A stretch of 19,140 bases of DNA, taken from positions 1 to 19,140 of the forward strand of contig ML978373.1 in the NCBI GenBank assembly GCA_010015745.1, written 5' to 3'. Positions 1 to 7,933 of the stretch are shown in pieces. Made by a program: the position numbers and the translations under genes. The notes beneath the pieces are model-generated. The model saw only the letters and a program-made list of their open reading frames with translations. It was not told the DNA's origin and ran no database searches. The stretch comes from Setomelanomma holmii (lineage: Eukaryota > Ascomycota > Dothideomycetes > Pleosporales > Phaeosphaeriaceae). Numbering within the stretch: the stretch's first letter is position 1; the number at the start of each line of letters is the position of its first letter.

Positions 1-165
1 GGCGGACACAAAGACACAGTAGAGGTACTGCTCAGCGTTGGCAAGGCTGACGTTGAGGCAAAGGACAGCGATGGATCGACGCCGTTGAAATCGGCGACGC
101 GCGGCAGACACAAAGATACAGTAGCGGTGCTGCGTTCCTACATTAAACGTGCCTCAAAGACATGA
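1..165 (+). CDS. C-terminal end of an ankyrin-repeat protein (partial, 5' end outside window)
   Basis: Frame 1 is open from the first base to a TGA at 163-165, giving 54 residues. They hold one nearly complete ankyrin repeat and the start of another: GHKDTVEVLL, then the inter-repeat loop DVEAKDSDGSTPLKSA, then GRHKDTVAVL. The consensus pieces D-G-x-T-P-L and G-H-x-x-x-V-x-x-L-L are plain. The protein ends about 10 residues after the last helix (YIKRASKT). Ankyrin arrays of this kind, with GKADVEAKD-type loops, are common at the C-terminus of fungal NACHT- or nucleoside-phosphorylase-headed NLR-like proteins. That N-terminal identity is inference, because only the tail is visible. Ankyrin repeats mediate protein-protein contact. 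The fragment may equally belong to a free-standing ankyrin protein. Confidence 0.75.
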   Translation, partial: GGHKDTVEVLLSVGKADVEAKDSDGSTPLKSATRGRHKDTVAVLRSYIKRASKT

Positions 166-1034
166 ATGCAAGCATTCACGTTTCAGCAGCTGCAAACTTC
201 AGAAATGGTGTTAAAAATTAGAGGAATTCTAGTTCGACGCGTGCAATAACAACTGTCAAAGTTGCAATTATGTCTTCGTAATCGGAAAGCGGGCCAGAGC
301 TCGGCTGGCTGGGCCTATGTCGCCACATGCGGTAGGAAGATGATAGACTTAAAGCAGATGCTAACAGCAGCCTTGCTCTCGTTTTGCTGACTTTTAACTT
401 CTAAGAATAGACAGCAGGCGCAACGCGTGCTGAAAGAAGCTTCGAGAAGCATGCGCCACAGCTTGAGCAATTGCAGCATAGCGTAAGTGTATAATGTAGG
501 CCGCTAAATGTGTAGAACGTGCTTTCTCAGCACGCGAACATTGCTTTCTGAGATACGGGAGCCTACCTGTCTCTGCGGAGGAATCCGGAATAGGCCTTGT
601 AGGTCGCTGCACAACTTCGTATGTTGTAATCAACTTCCAGACGCACAGGTACACGCCATGAACGCTCCGAGATGGCAATTCTCGTACTGTCGAATGGTAA
701 GATAGGGGTACTGTGACGAGTATATATGCTATCCTACGCCCAGTATGCCTATTCGGCACACTGTACCTTTTTGGTAGCTCTTGGTCAAGTGGCGTAGGGT
801 TTGATCGTGACAGGTAACTTACATCGTTGTGCCTAAAAGTGAGACTAGGACGGCTGTAATTTTCCCGCCTAGGTCCGTCAGATAGAGTTTCCTACCTTAA
901 AAGTAGACTAAGAGATCAGTCTGAACTCAATAGAGTGGTAGGCTACAGAACAGTATTGCTTGAAACTTTTGTGATTCTACGCGACGGGATGTTCTACCTG
1001 CAGGGAGGGAGGTTACTAAAAATAACTGTGGCTT
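166..1034. other. Intergenic stretch, no supported gene
   Basis: About 870 bases lie between the ankyrin tail and the first transposase. The short open frames here, including a 121-codon one on the minus strand at 394-759, show no domain, low-complexity-free fold or matching exon. The left end of the transposon should lie in the right part of this stretch. I looked for a match to the 3' flank (for example to CGTGCGGATCACGTTTATCC at 3037-3056) and found no convincing terminal inverted repeat. Confidence 0.5.
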
Positions 1035-2906
1035 TTGTTCCCAATGCTCCTCTTGGCCTCTGGCCGCGCGGCGACGGCTAGCGGCCTGCTTGAACGATGC
1101 GGCGTCGCTCAACAACCCCTCACCACCACCACTACCACCACTACCACCACCACCACCGCTGGCTACAGCATGCCATTAGGTATGGACAAAGCAAGTCGTG
1201 CATTGGTGAAAGGGGTTCCTTCGGGTGTGCCCTTTTCCTTCCGCGCTCTCGCAGACCATAGGGAAGTACCTCACTCTACAGCCCATCATCGTTCGCAAGG
1301 CCGACGATCACTAGAGCAAAAGGCCCAAGACCAGCAATACCTCACCCCTTGGGAGGAGGAGGCACTTGTTAAGTTCATCCTGCAGATGTCTAGCTTTGGC
1401 TACCCCATCCGGATCAAGTTTATACCATCACTAGCTTACCGCCTGACGCTGCAGCGACCCCAGTCCGCCCGACCACGTAAGCCGCCGCATCTCAACTGGA
1501 CGAGAGCTTTTTGCAAGCGGCATTCGATACTCGAAGCGAGAATGGTTGGAGCGCTAGACTGGAACCGGCACGAGAAGAACATATACCCAAAGAGTGAACA
1601 CTGGTTTAAGGTGATTGGGGAAGTTTTACAGAACGCAGCCATCCTAGCTGAGAATGTCTATAACATGGACGAGACTGGAGTCATGCTATCCATGCTTGGC
1701 TCTGTCAAAGTCCTTGTCAGTAAGGATGATAGGCGAAAGTATAGAGGTGCACGAGTCAAGCGTACGACTGTGACTGCCATTGAATGCATCAGTGGAGATG
1801 GTAGGTATTTGCATCCTATGATCATCTGGCCCGCCACTACTCATCGGAGCAACTGGACTACTTTTCCTACCCCTGGATGGCAGTATGCGTGCTCTGAATC
1901 TGGATATACTGATTCCTACATCAGCCTCGAATGGCTCAAGCGCATCTTTGATCCGGAAACCAAGGATCGGGCTAATGGTAGGCCACGAGTGTTGATCTGT
2001 GATGGCTTTGGAACTCACGAAACTCTCGAGGTCCTTGAATTTTGTCTTGAAAACAACATCATCCTATGTCGACTCCCATCCTATACCTCTCACAAGCTCC
2101 AGCCTTGCGACGTTGCTGTGTTCGCGCCACTTAAGGCAGCCTATCGCGATGAAGTTGAACGACTAGAGCGAGGCGGTGTCAACGCCATAGGTAAAGAGCA
2201 TTTTACCTCTCTTTATAGCCATGCAAGGAATAAGGCGTTTACCCAAAGAAACATCAGGTCTGGGTTCTCTGCGTGTGGATTGTACCCGTTCAACCCAGAA
2301 AGAGTACTTCAAAGTATGCCAAAGCCTCCGCCAGAACTTAAGCCTATCGACACGAACGAGACGGAGGATGTCAACGCTCAAGACATTGATCGATCACCTC
2401 TTACACCGGTGACGCCAGTGACAACGCAGGCGATAGCATCACTACAGAATGTCATAATCAATCAAGCTACCCAATGCCTTGACCAGAAGAGCAAACTTAG
2501 TCTCCAAAAGAATGTCGAAAAACTATCAAAGGCTGCTCATTTGGCGTTCTCTAAGGGCATCCTTCAGCGGGACCAGATCCAGTTCCTGATGAAGATCAAT
2601 GACGAGTCAAAGGCTCGACGATCGGCTAAAGGACACATACTTGGAAGGAGGTTGGAAAAAGGGCAAGGAGCGGTTATGGGTTACGACGAGCTTGAAGTAG
2701 CGCGAGCGAAGCGTGCAGAGCAGGCTGCAGCTGCCGCAGCTAAATCTACTGGAAGACGTGGAAGAAAGCGTAAGGGTACAGCTGGAGGAGAGCCTCAAAA
2801 TAAGGCAGCGAAGCAGATTGACGCACAGGATGAAGTCCTTGGAGGTCAGGTCGCGTCAGCATGGAGAGCTCCTGAGGCGCCCATGCTGCACAATAGAAGA
2901 ATATGA
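1035..2906 (+). CDS. Pogo/Fot1-type DDE transposase, apparently intact
   Basis: This 623-codon frame encodes a Tc1/mariner-superfamily transposase of the pogo/Fot1 branch (cut-and-paste, TA target in this family). A partial psq-like helix-turn-helix (RALADHREVPHS) is followed by a CENP-B/Tc5-type DNA-binding region (from LTPWEEEALVKF to the RMVGALDWNRHE stretch), then the DDE_1 catalytic domain. The acidic triad is visible: D212 in NMDETG, D323 in ICDGFGTH and D359 in LQPCDV, with 35 residues between the last two (DD35D). A basic tail (GRRGRKRKG) may act as a nuclear signal. The first 45 codons contain a poly-Thr run from an (ACC)n microsatellite and look non-native. ATG 1170 or ATG 1182 (MDKASRALV, giving 574 residues) is the more likely true start. 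No stops or frameshifts interrupt it, unlike the relative at 4071-5536. Confidence 0.9.
   Translation: MFPMLLLASGRAATASGLLERCGVAQQPLTTTTTTTTTTTTAGYSMPLGMDKASRALVKGVPSGVPFSFRALADHREVPHSTAHHRSQGRRSLEQKAQDQQYLTPWEEEALVKFILQMSSFGYPIRIKFIPSLAYRLTLQRPQSARPRKPPHLNWTRAFCKRHSILEARMVGALDWNRHEKNIYPKSEHWFKVIGEVLQNAAILAENVYNMDETGVMLSMLGSVKVLVSKDDRRKYRGARVKRTTVTAIECISGDGRYLHPMIIWPATTHRSNWTTFPTPGWQYACSESGYTDSYISLEWLKRIFDPETKDRANGRPRVLICDGFGTHETLEVLEFCLENNIILCRLPSYTSHKLQPCDVAVFAPLKAAYRDEVERLERGGVNAIGKEHFTSLYSHARNKAFTQRNIRSGFSACGLYPFNPERVLQSMPKPPPELKPIDTNETEDVNAQDIDRSPLTPVTPVTTQAIASLQNVIINQATQCLDQKSKLSLQKNVEKLSKAAHLAFSKGILQRDQIQFLMKINDESKARRSAKGHILGRRLEKGQGAVMGYDELEVARAKRAEQAAAAAAKSTGRRGRKRKGTAGGEPQNKAAKQIDAQDEVLGGQVASAWRAPEAPMLHNRRI
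1121..1157. repeat. (ACC)n microsatellite at the 5' end of the transposase frame
   Basis: About 37 bases of CAC/TAC triplets run almost without interruption. Read in the transposase frame they give a run of 12 threonines. The tract lies just upstream of the more likely start codons at 1170 and 1182, so it may be untranslated leader, but it keeps the longer frame open. Confidence 0.85.
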
Positions 2907-3425
2907 TGACTGTTAGCTGCTCTGAACTTCAATTGGGATGACTCACCCCGCCTGGCTAGTTATGGGCACAGCCACCTCTGCTGACAGTGTTCCACTGCCA
3001 AGATCATTATGTAATCTTCAATACCGGCTTATTATCCGTGCGGATCACGTTTATCCCCGCTCGCTAAAATTCCAGGTACCGACTAGGGTAGCCACATTAA
3101 ACAATCCTGCTTCCTGCAGCAGCCACACAGGCGATGAGAGCCATTGAACGTTGCAGCTAGATTGAGTGCACGATACTAGATAGAGATATCGGATCCAGAG
3201 CTACGGCTTTGCTGCATTGTATTACTGTAGGCTAAGGTGACTCTACTGGCATAACAGGATGCCCACGTTCACAAGCCGTAAAAAACACTATAGGACTGGT
3301 AATTTTTAATTCTAAGACTTAAGATTTATTCCTAAGAAGCACGTTTATATTATTGCCGCAAGCAGATACAAAAAGCAGGCGTTGCTGCATTATAAACACG
3401 ATTGAAGTTCGAAATACCTGTGATT
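2907..3425. other. Intergenic stretch downstream of the transposase
   Basis: The first 150 bases are probably the 3' flank of the transposon. The rest, from about 3160, is AT-rich with no frame longer than about 70 codons and no recognisable product. I see nothing else in it. Confidence 0.45.
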
Positions 3426-3640
3426 TGTCTCGCTACATTGTGTGTCTCGCTTCGCAGTAGGTGACGTTACAAGCTTTTCGTATTATAATTTACACTAAGC
3501 CTCATCAGTCTGCACCGCATCGCGGGGTAAGCGAGACATTGAAGCCCTACTCACTCGGAGACTTCGGAGCCTACCACAACAGAACTAACGTCCCTCCCTG
3601 CGTGCTGGGACACCCTGCGTGCTGGGACGCGAACATCATT
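3426..3640. mobile_element. Small non-autonomous inverted-repeat element (MITE-like, about 0.2 kb)
   Basis: The right arm (3585-3628) contains two direct copies of a 16-base unit, CCCTGCGTGCTGGGAC, at 3596-3611 and 3613-3628, preceded by CTAACGTCC. The left arm (about 3426-3473) reads as a diverged reverse complement of the same layout: TGTCTC..., then GTGTCTCGCTTCGCAG, then GTGACGTTA. The arms face each other across about 110 bases with no coding capacity. The same motif recurs at 13946-13991, 14266-14313 and 14405-14455, so it marks a family. No target-site duplication could be fixed by eye, and the superfamily is unknown. Confidence 0.5.
3585..3624 (-). repeat. 40-bp terminal motif, perfect inverted match to 13952-13991
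   Basis: Reverse-complementing this stretch gives exactly the bases at 13952-13991. The two copies then share GAC after one mismatch and diverge. The unit contains a 17-base-period direct repeat (GTCCCAGCACGCAGGGT in the other orientation). Confidence 0.9.
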
Positions 3641-4070
3641 TTCGCATCCTAACTCTCCTCCCCTTTAATGCTTAGAGTCGTAGGTAACGTTGCATTATGC
3701 TTTATAGATCTAAGCTCTAAACTCTAGCTAGCAGCAGCAAAATTACATTAATGCTGATCATGTTGTTGATCGTTCTGTCTACCGCGCATAACCCCGCTCT
3801 ACCTTTACACCCCTACACGGCCGCAATTATCAACAGAGTTTGAGTTTCGGTGCATTGTGATAACAGCCTTGTTGAATAAAATTGTTTTCCTCAACTCAGA
3901 AATCACTTTATCCATCTGAGTGTACAATGCGAGTTTCTCCGGGCTGAGAGGCAGATTGAGTGTCTTGGCAGAACACCTTAGCACGCTTATGTAGCTCTGT
4001 ACCAAATTTTACACTATTCCAGAATCGGTCGAGCTGTGGCGCTCCTCTCGGACCTTCCAGCTGATGTCAC
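3641..4070. other. Intergenic stretch, no supported gene
   Basis: This AT-rich stretch has no recognisable coding content. The 66-codon minus-strand frame at 3805-4005 has no family resemblance. The bases just before 4071 should hold the missing N-terminus of the second transposase, but translate to nothing like the intact copy, so that part appears deleted or replaced. Confidence 0.45.
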
Positions 4071-5536
4071 GTGCGAGTTATTTTGGGCCTATTTGGCCAC
4101 AAGGAACTTAAGACGAGAAAGGTTAGGGCTATTGACTGGAAACGCCACGAGAACAATATATACCCCAAGATCGCCGAGTGGTTTGAGGTGATAGAGAAGG
4201 TGCTGCAGGATCCTGCTATACTGTCAGAGAATGTTTACAATATGGACGAAACAGGAGTCATGCAGAGCAAGCTTGGCTCAGTCAAAGTTCTTGTAGGCAG
4301 ATGACTTCCGGGATTACCGGGGCGCGGGCGTCAAGCGTACTATGGTGACTGCAATAGAGTGCATAAGCGCTGACGGTAGGTCTTTGCTACCTCTGATAAT
4401 CTGGCCTGCCGCAACCCACCGGAGCAACTGGACTACTTACCCTACCCCTGGATGGCATTACGGGCATTCTGAAAACGGATACAACGACTCAAAGATCGGC
4501 ATAGAGTGGCTAAAGCGTGTTTTTGATCCGCAAACCAAAGCACCAGCTAATAGCAAACTACGGGTGCTGATCTGCGATGGCTTTGGGACACACGAGACCC
4601 TGGAGGTCCTGGAGTTTTGCCTTAAGAACGACATTATCCTTTGTCGTCTTCCCTCTCACACCTCCCACAAGCTCCAGCCCTGTGACGTCGGGCCCTTCGC
4701 CCCGCTGAAGACAGCCTATCGTGACGAGGTAGAACAACTAAACCGAGGAGGTATCGATACAATTGGCAAGGAGCATTTTACTTCTCTTTATAAGCCTGCA
4801 AGGGACAGGGCGCTGACTAAGAGGAACATACAAGCTGGGTGGGCTGCAACTGGGTTGTTTCCATTCAACCCAGAGAGAGTGTTCAGAAATACACCGAAGC
4901 CGCCTGCTCAATTACTTGTTCCAGGAGCCAAGGAGATAGCGGTTGTTCCTGACGTACCCACAGTCCGCAACAAGCAAGCGATAGGCAGATTGGTTACCGT
5001 ATTAAGCGTCAAAAGACCATACTGAGATCCGTGACAGTCTCAATCGGGTAATCAATCTGCCTATCGCTTGCTTGTTGCGGACTCTGGACGTACCCCAGTC
5101 GCCTATCACGCCAGTAACAGCGGAGGCTCTCATACCATTGCATAATCTGATCAAAGAGGACGCCCGTACGCTTGATGAAGTTAGCCAAAGGCGCCTACAG
5201 AGGCACGTACAGAAGCTTGCAAGTGCTGCCCGTGTATCGTTTGCGGAATGTGCCCTGCTTCAGGATCAGAATCAGTCCTTGATCAAGATAAACAAAGAGG
5301 CCAAAATTCGTCAATCAACAAGGTCAGTGGTCCTAGGGAAAGCAAAGGTGATGAGCTTTGAAGACCTTGGAGAGGCTCGAGCGAAACGTGCTACAAAGGA
5401 GACTTCATCCTTAGGCAAGGTGAAACGCGGTCGCAAGCGCAAAGTTCCTGTACTAGAGACTAGTGCAGCAGAACTAGTGGTGCAGATGAGCGAAGCAGCA
5501 GAGCCATGGAAGGCGCCGGTAGCACGAATGTATTAG
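4071..5536 (+). pseudogene. Broken pogo/Fot1-type transposase, second copy
   Basis: This is a relative of the transposase at 1035-2906 in three frame segments. Segment 1 (4071-4304) matches from the ELKTRKVRAIDWKRHE region to VKVLVG, so the psq-like and most of the CENP-B-like N-terminus are missing. A frame change of the size of a 2-base deletion near 4298 (after LVGR, before DFRDYRGAG) leads into segment 2 (frame of 4342-5025), which carries the ICDGFGTH and LQPCDV acidic residues at 4576 and 4684, 36 codons apart. Segment 2 is cut at 4959 by a 128-bp hAT-like MITE. Homology resumes in segment 3 (5087-5536, from DVPQSPITPVT) and ends in a basic tail (KRGRKRKVP). All three catalytic aspartates remain, but no continuous protein can be made. 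Decay here is by indel and insertion, not by a crowd of stop codons. Confidence 0.88.
4959..5086. mobile_element. 128-bp hAT-like MITE inserted in the second transposase
   Basis: Near-perfect 40-bp terminal inverted repeats at 4959-4998 and 5047-5086 differ at two positions (3 and 35 from the ends). The ends start CASAGTCCGCAACAAGC. The 48-bp middle has no coding content. The element is flanked by an 8-bp direct repeat, GACGTACC, at 4951-4958 and 5087-5094. An 8-bp duplication and a terminus beginning CA are hallmarks of the hAT superfamily. Removing the element plus one duplicate (136 bp, not a multiple of 3) joins the frame of 4342-5025 to that of 5072-5536 exactly (...DVP|QSPITPV...). That confirms both the boundaries and that it landed in a formerly continuous transposase frame. 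Confidence 0.9.
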
Positions 5537-5761
5537 GACGGTGTTAAAGCACAAGTGTCACTGGTATTAGATACGCGTTGTTGTTGCAAGGACACCTTTT
5601 ATAGAAATCATAACATATTAATGTTCACTAACTTACGACTGTGTTGACGTTCAGTTGTCCCTGTGTGCCTCTAGTTATCGCGAGTTGGCGCTGGGCGGGG
5701 TAACTGTAGAGTACGCTAGAAAAGAAAAGCGGATTGCGGCAAAACGTATTTCCGAAGCCTT
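5537..5761. other. Spacer between broken transposase and NACHT pseudogene
   Basis: It holds the 3' flank of the second pogo copy and sequence leading into the NACHT remnant. There is no gene, and no terminal inverted repeat matching the other pogo copy. Confidence 0.4.
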
Positions 5762-7261
5762 TTGGACCCCATACGCGTGATGCTGCAGCGCTTAGCTGTG
5801 CCTCCTCTCAGCCTTGCGACAGCTGAAGATGGACCGCAGTACTTCTCCCGGCCTAGGTGCGGCCTCGCTGCTCAGTCGACCTACGAGACCGGCATGGCTG
5901 GCACGGGAAAGTCTACTATTGCGCGGACGGTCGCTCAGTTGTTTGCTAGTCGCGGCTAGCTAGGAGCAAGCTTTTTCTTTAAGAACGGCGAGGGCGAGCG
6001 CGGCAACGCCTCGCGGTTCTTTACTACTATTGCTATCGAACTTGTGGTGCACGAGCTAGGCGTGGTGCCTGGGATAAGGAAGGCGCTTAACCAGGACTTG
6101 AAGATTGCGGATAAGCCTCTAAAAGACTAGTTTGAGAAGCTGATTCTGCAGCTACTTTTGGACATAAAGTAGGCTCGCTTGTAGGCGTTGGCGCGTGTTG
6201 TTGTGATAGACGCGCTGGACGAATACGAGCAAGAGCAAGATATTCGAGTAATCCTTTAGCTGCTTGCTCACACAAAGGATATCTAGCTAGTGCCGTTACA
6301 GATTGTGGTGACTAGCTGGCCTGAGCTCTATATCTGCGTTGGCTTTAAGGAGATGCCGAACGGCACATACTAAGACCTAGTCCTCTACTAAGTACTAAGG
6401 AGCACGATCGAATACGATATCTGCCTGTTCCTAGAGCATGAACTTAGTGTGATTCGAAAAGAACGTATGCTATCCTTAGACTGGCTGGCGACACAGTAGA
6501 TTCTAACGCTGGTTGAGCTGGCTGTGCCTTTGTTTATCTACGCTGCTACTGTCTGTTGTTATGTTAATACAGAAGGATGTGACTCTTAAGAGTACTTGAA
6601 CAAGCTGTTGCGGTATCTAAAGGCGACCTTTTTACAGCTCGATCGAACCTACCTTTCTGTCTTAAACTAACTACTTAGTGAGCAGGAAGAGAGGGATAAG
6701 GAAGATTGGCTGCACGTCTTCTGTGGGCTTGTAGGTAGCATAGTTATCTTAGAGAGCCTACTCTCTATCGGCTCTATCGGCTCTATCGCGCGTCTCCTTT
6801 AAGTTCTACAGAAGCAAGTCGAGCGTCGGCTGGACGCCTTGCACTCTGTTCTTAGTGTTTCTAACAGCGATGATGTTCCGATTAGGCTACTGTACTTGTC
6901 TTTTTGAGAGTTCCTTGTCGACTCTTAGAAATAGGGAAGGAGTCTGTTCTGGGTGAACAAGAAGAGCACACACTAAAAGCTCGCATCTTGCTGCCTGGAA
7001 CTTATGTCTGGACTAAGCGGCCTGCGTTAGGATATGTGCAGCCTCTCTAGGCCTGGGGTGCTAAGGAGCGAGATCGACAATGGAACAATCGCTAGCAGTC
7101 TCTCACCTGAACTGCAGCATGCGTGTCGCTATTGGGTCGATCATCTTAAACATAGTGGGCAAGATATCGTCGATGGAGACACGACACACCTCTTTCTCCA
7201 GAAGCATCTTCTTCATTGGCTTGAAGCTATGAGTCTTATAGGAGTACGCACGTTGGACTGA
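5762..7261 (+). pseudogene. RIP-degraded HET-E-like NACHT NTPase (NLR) fragment
   Basis: One frame (5882 to 7258) reads as a NACHT-domain signal-transduction ATPase of the fungal HET-E/vegetative-incompatibility type, interrupted by 17 stops and no frameshift. Visible in order: Walker A GMAGTGKST (5891-5917), then GASFFFKNGEGERGNASRFF, Walker B VVVIDALDE (6197-6223), VTSWPELY, the winged-helix-like VELAVPLFIYAATVC region, LYLSF-stop-EFLVDS, CCLELMSGLSGLR and ELQHACRYWVDHL. The region ends with LHWLEAMSLIG, after which homology stops at 7261. Of the 17 stops, 10 are TAG, 6 TAA and 1 TGA. They sit mainly where the family has Gln or Arg (for example LR-stop-DMCSL and SF-stop-EFLVDS), as expected from C-to-T change of CAG, CAA and CGA. 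In the intact family the NTPase senses ligand through C-terminal repeats and triggers heterokaryon-incompatibility cell death. The N-terminal effector part before 5882 is not recognisable. Confidence 0.88.
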
Positions 7262-7933
7262 GCGGATCGATGCGCGCCGGTTTCACGGCTGCTTTAGCGG
7301 TAGTTCAGCGATACCGATCAGGCGGAGACTCCGGAGACCCATCGGGCCTCCTCGGTAGCATCATATCGGCTAGTTAGGCGGCGAGTCTTCAAACATGCAA
7401 CAACTACTCGAGTATTCCGCAACCTGTCTTTCGATGTTCACTATTGTGCGCAGCTCTTCAATCAGATTGCAGCCGTTAGGGGAGGTGATGTCAGGCGGCG
7501 TTCACGACTGAGACGGAGCCGATGTGGATAGTTAATTTTCAGCTGCGGCTGAAGGACTGTCCGCAACCCCATTAGCGCAAGATCATCCTAGCAGGAGCAG
7601 ACAGTATACAGTACGTCTCCATTGTGTGGCGCGAATCCAGATCTCATGTAGTCTCATTCGTGGCTTAGTCTAGACCACCTAGTAAAGTCTAGCTCTAGTC
7701 TTAGTCAATATGCCTTCCCGCCTAAAATAGCACATGGGAGCTGCAACACCTGCTGACATAAACGCATTCTTGCTGTATATCATGCGCTTAAGTTTACAAA
7801 GATTAAGCCTTGATTTACGACCGTGTATCATTGGAGAAGTATCACAGGCGTAACACTTCTCTGGTCGCCTCCATCGACACATCTGACGGCCAGATCTACG
7901 CTCGGCTGCACCAGCTCAGCGTCCCACTCAGGA
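7262..7933. other. Intergenic stretch between NACHT remnant and DUF6536 gene
   Basis: The NACHT homology stops at the TGA at 7259-7261. The following bases have no open frame of note. The last 110 bases before 7934 are open in the DUF6536 frame from ATG 7823, but encode residues with no resemblance to that family. They are read here as leader. Confidence 0.4.

Larger units (their letters stand above)
1035..3060 (+). mobile_element. Pogo/Fot1-like DNA transposon, body (outer limits unresolved)
   Basis: The limits given cover the intact transposase and its 3' flank. Elements of this group are about 1.8-2.2 kb with short terminal inverted repeats flanked by TA. I could not match the two flanks by eye: the 3' side carries a candidate motif (CGTGCGGATCACGTTTATCC, 3037-3056) with no clear reverse complement between 166 and 1034. 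The element may have lost its left end, or its repeats may be short and diverged. The call rests on the protein, not on the ends. Confidence 0.55.

Noticed and set aside
394..759. 121-codon minus-strand open frame as a gene
   Set aside because: No domain, no supporting context, and composition like the surrounding non-coding DNA.
5700..5881. N-terminal effector domain (HET or Goodbye-type) of the NACHT gene
   Set aside because: The residues before the Walker A region match no effector domain in any frame. The upstream part appears deleted or scrambled.
7550..7580. GGACTGTCCGCAACCCC as a second hAT end
   Set aside because: Only about ten bases resemble the MITE end, with no partner arm or 8-bp duplication.
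7823..7933. ATG 7823 as the DUF6536 start
   Set aside because: The 37 added residues look unlike the family and the start context is poorer than at 7934. It remains possible but is not preferred.
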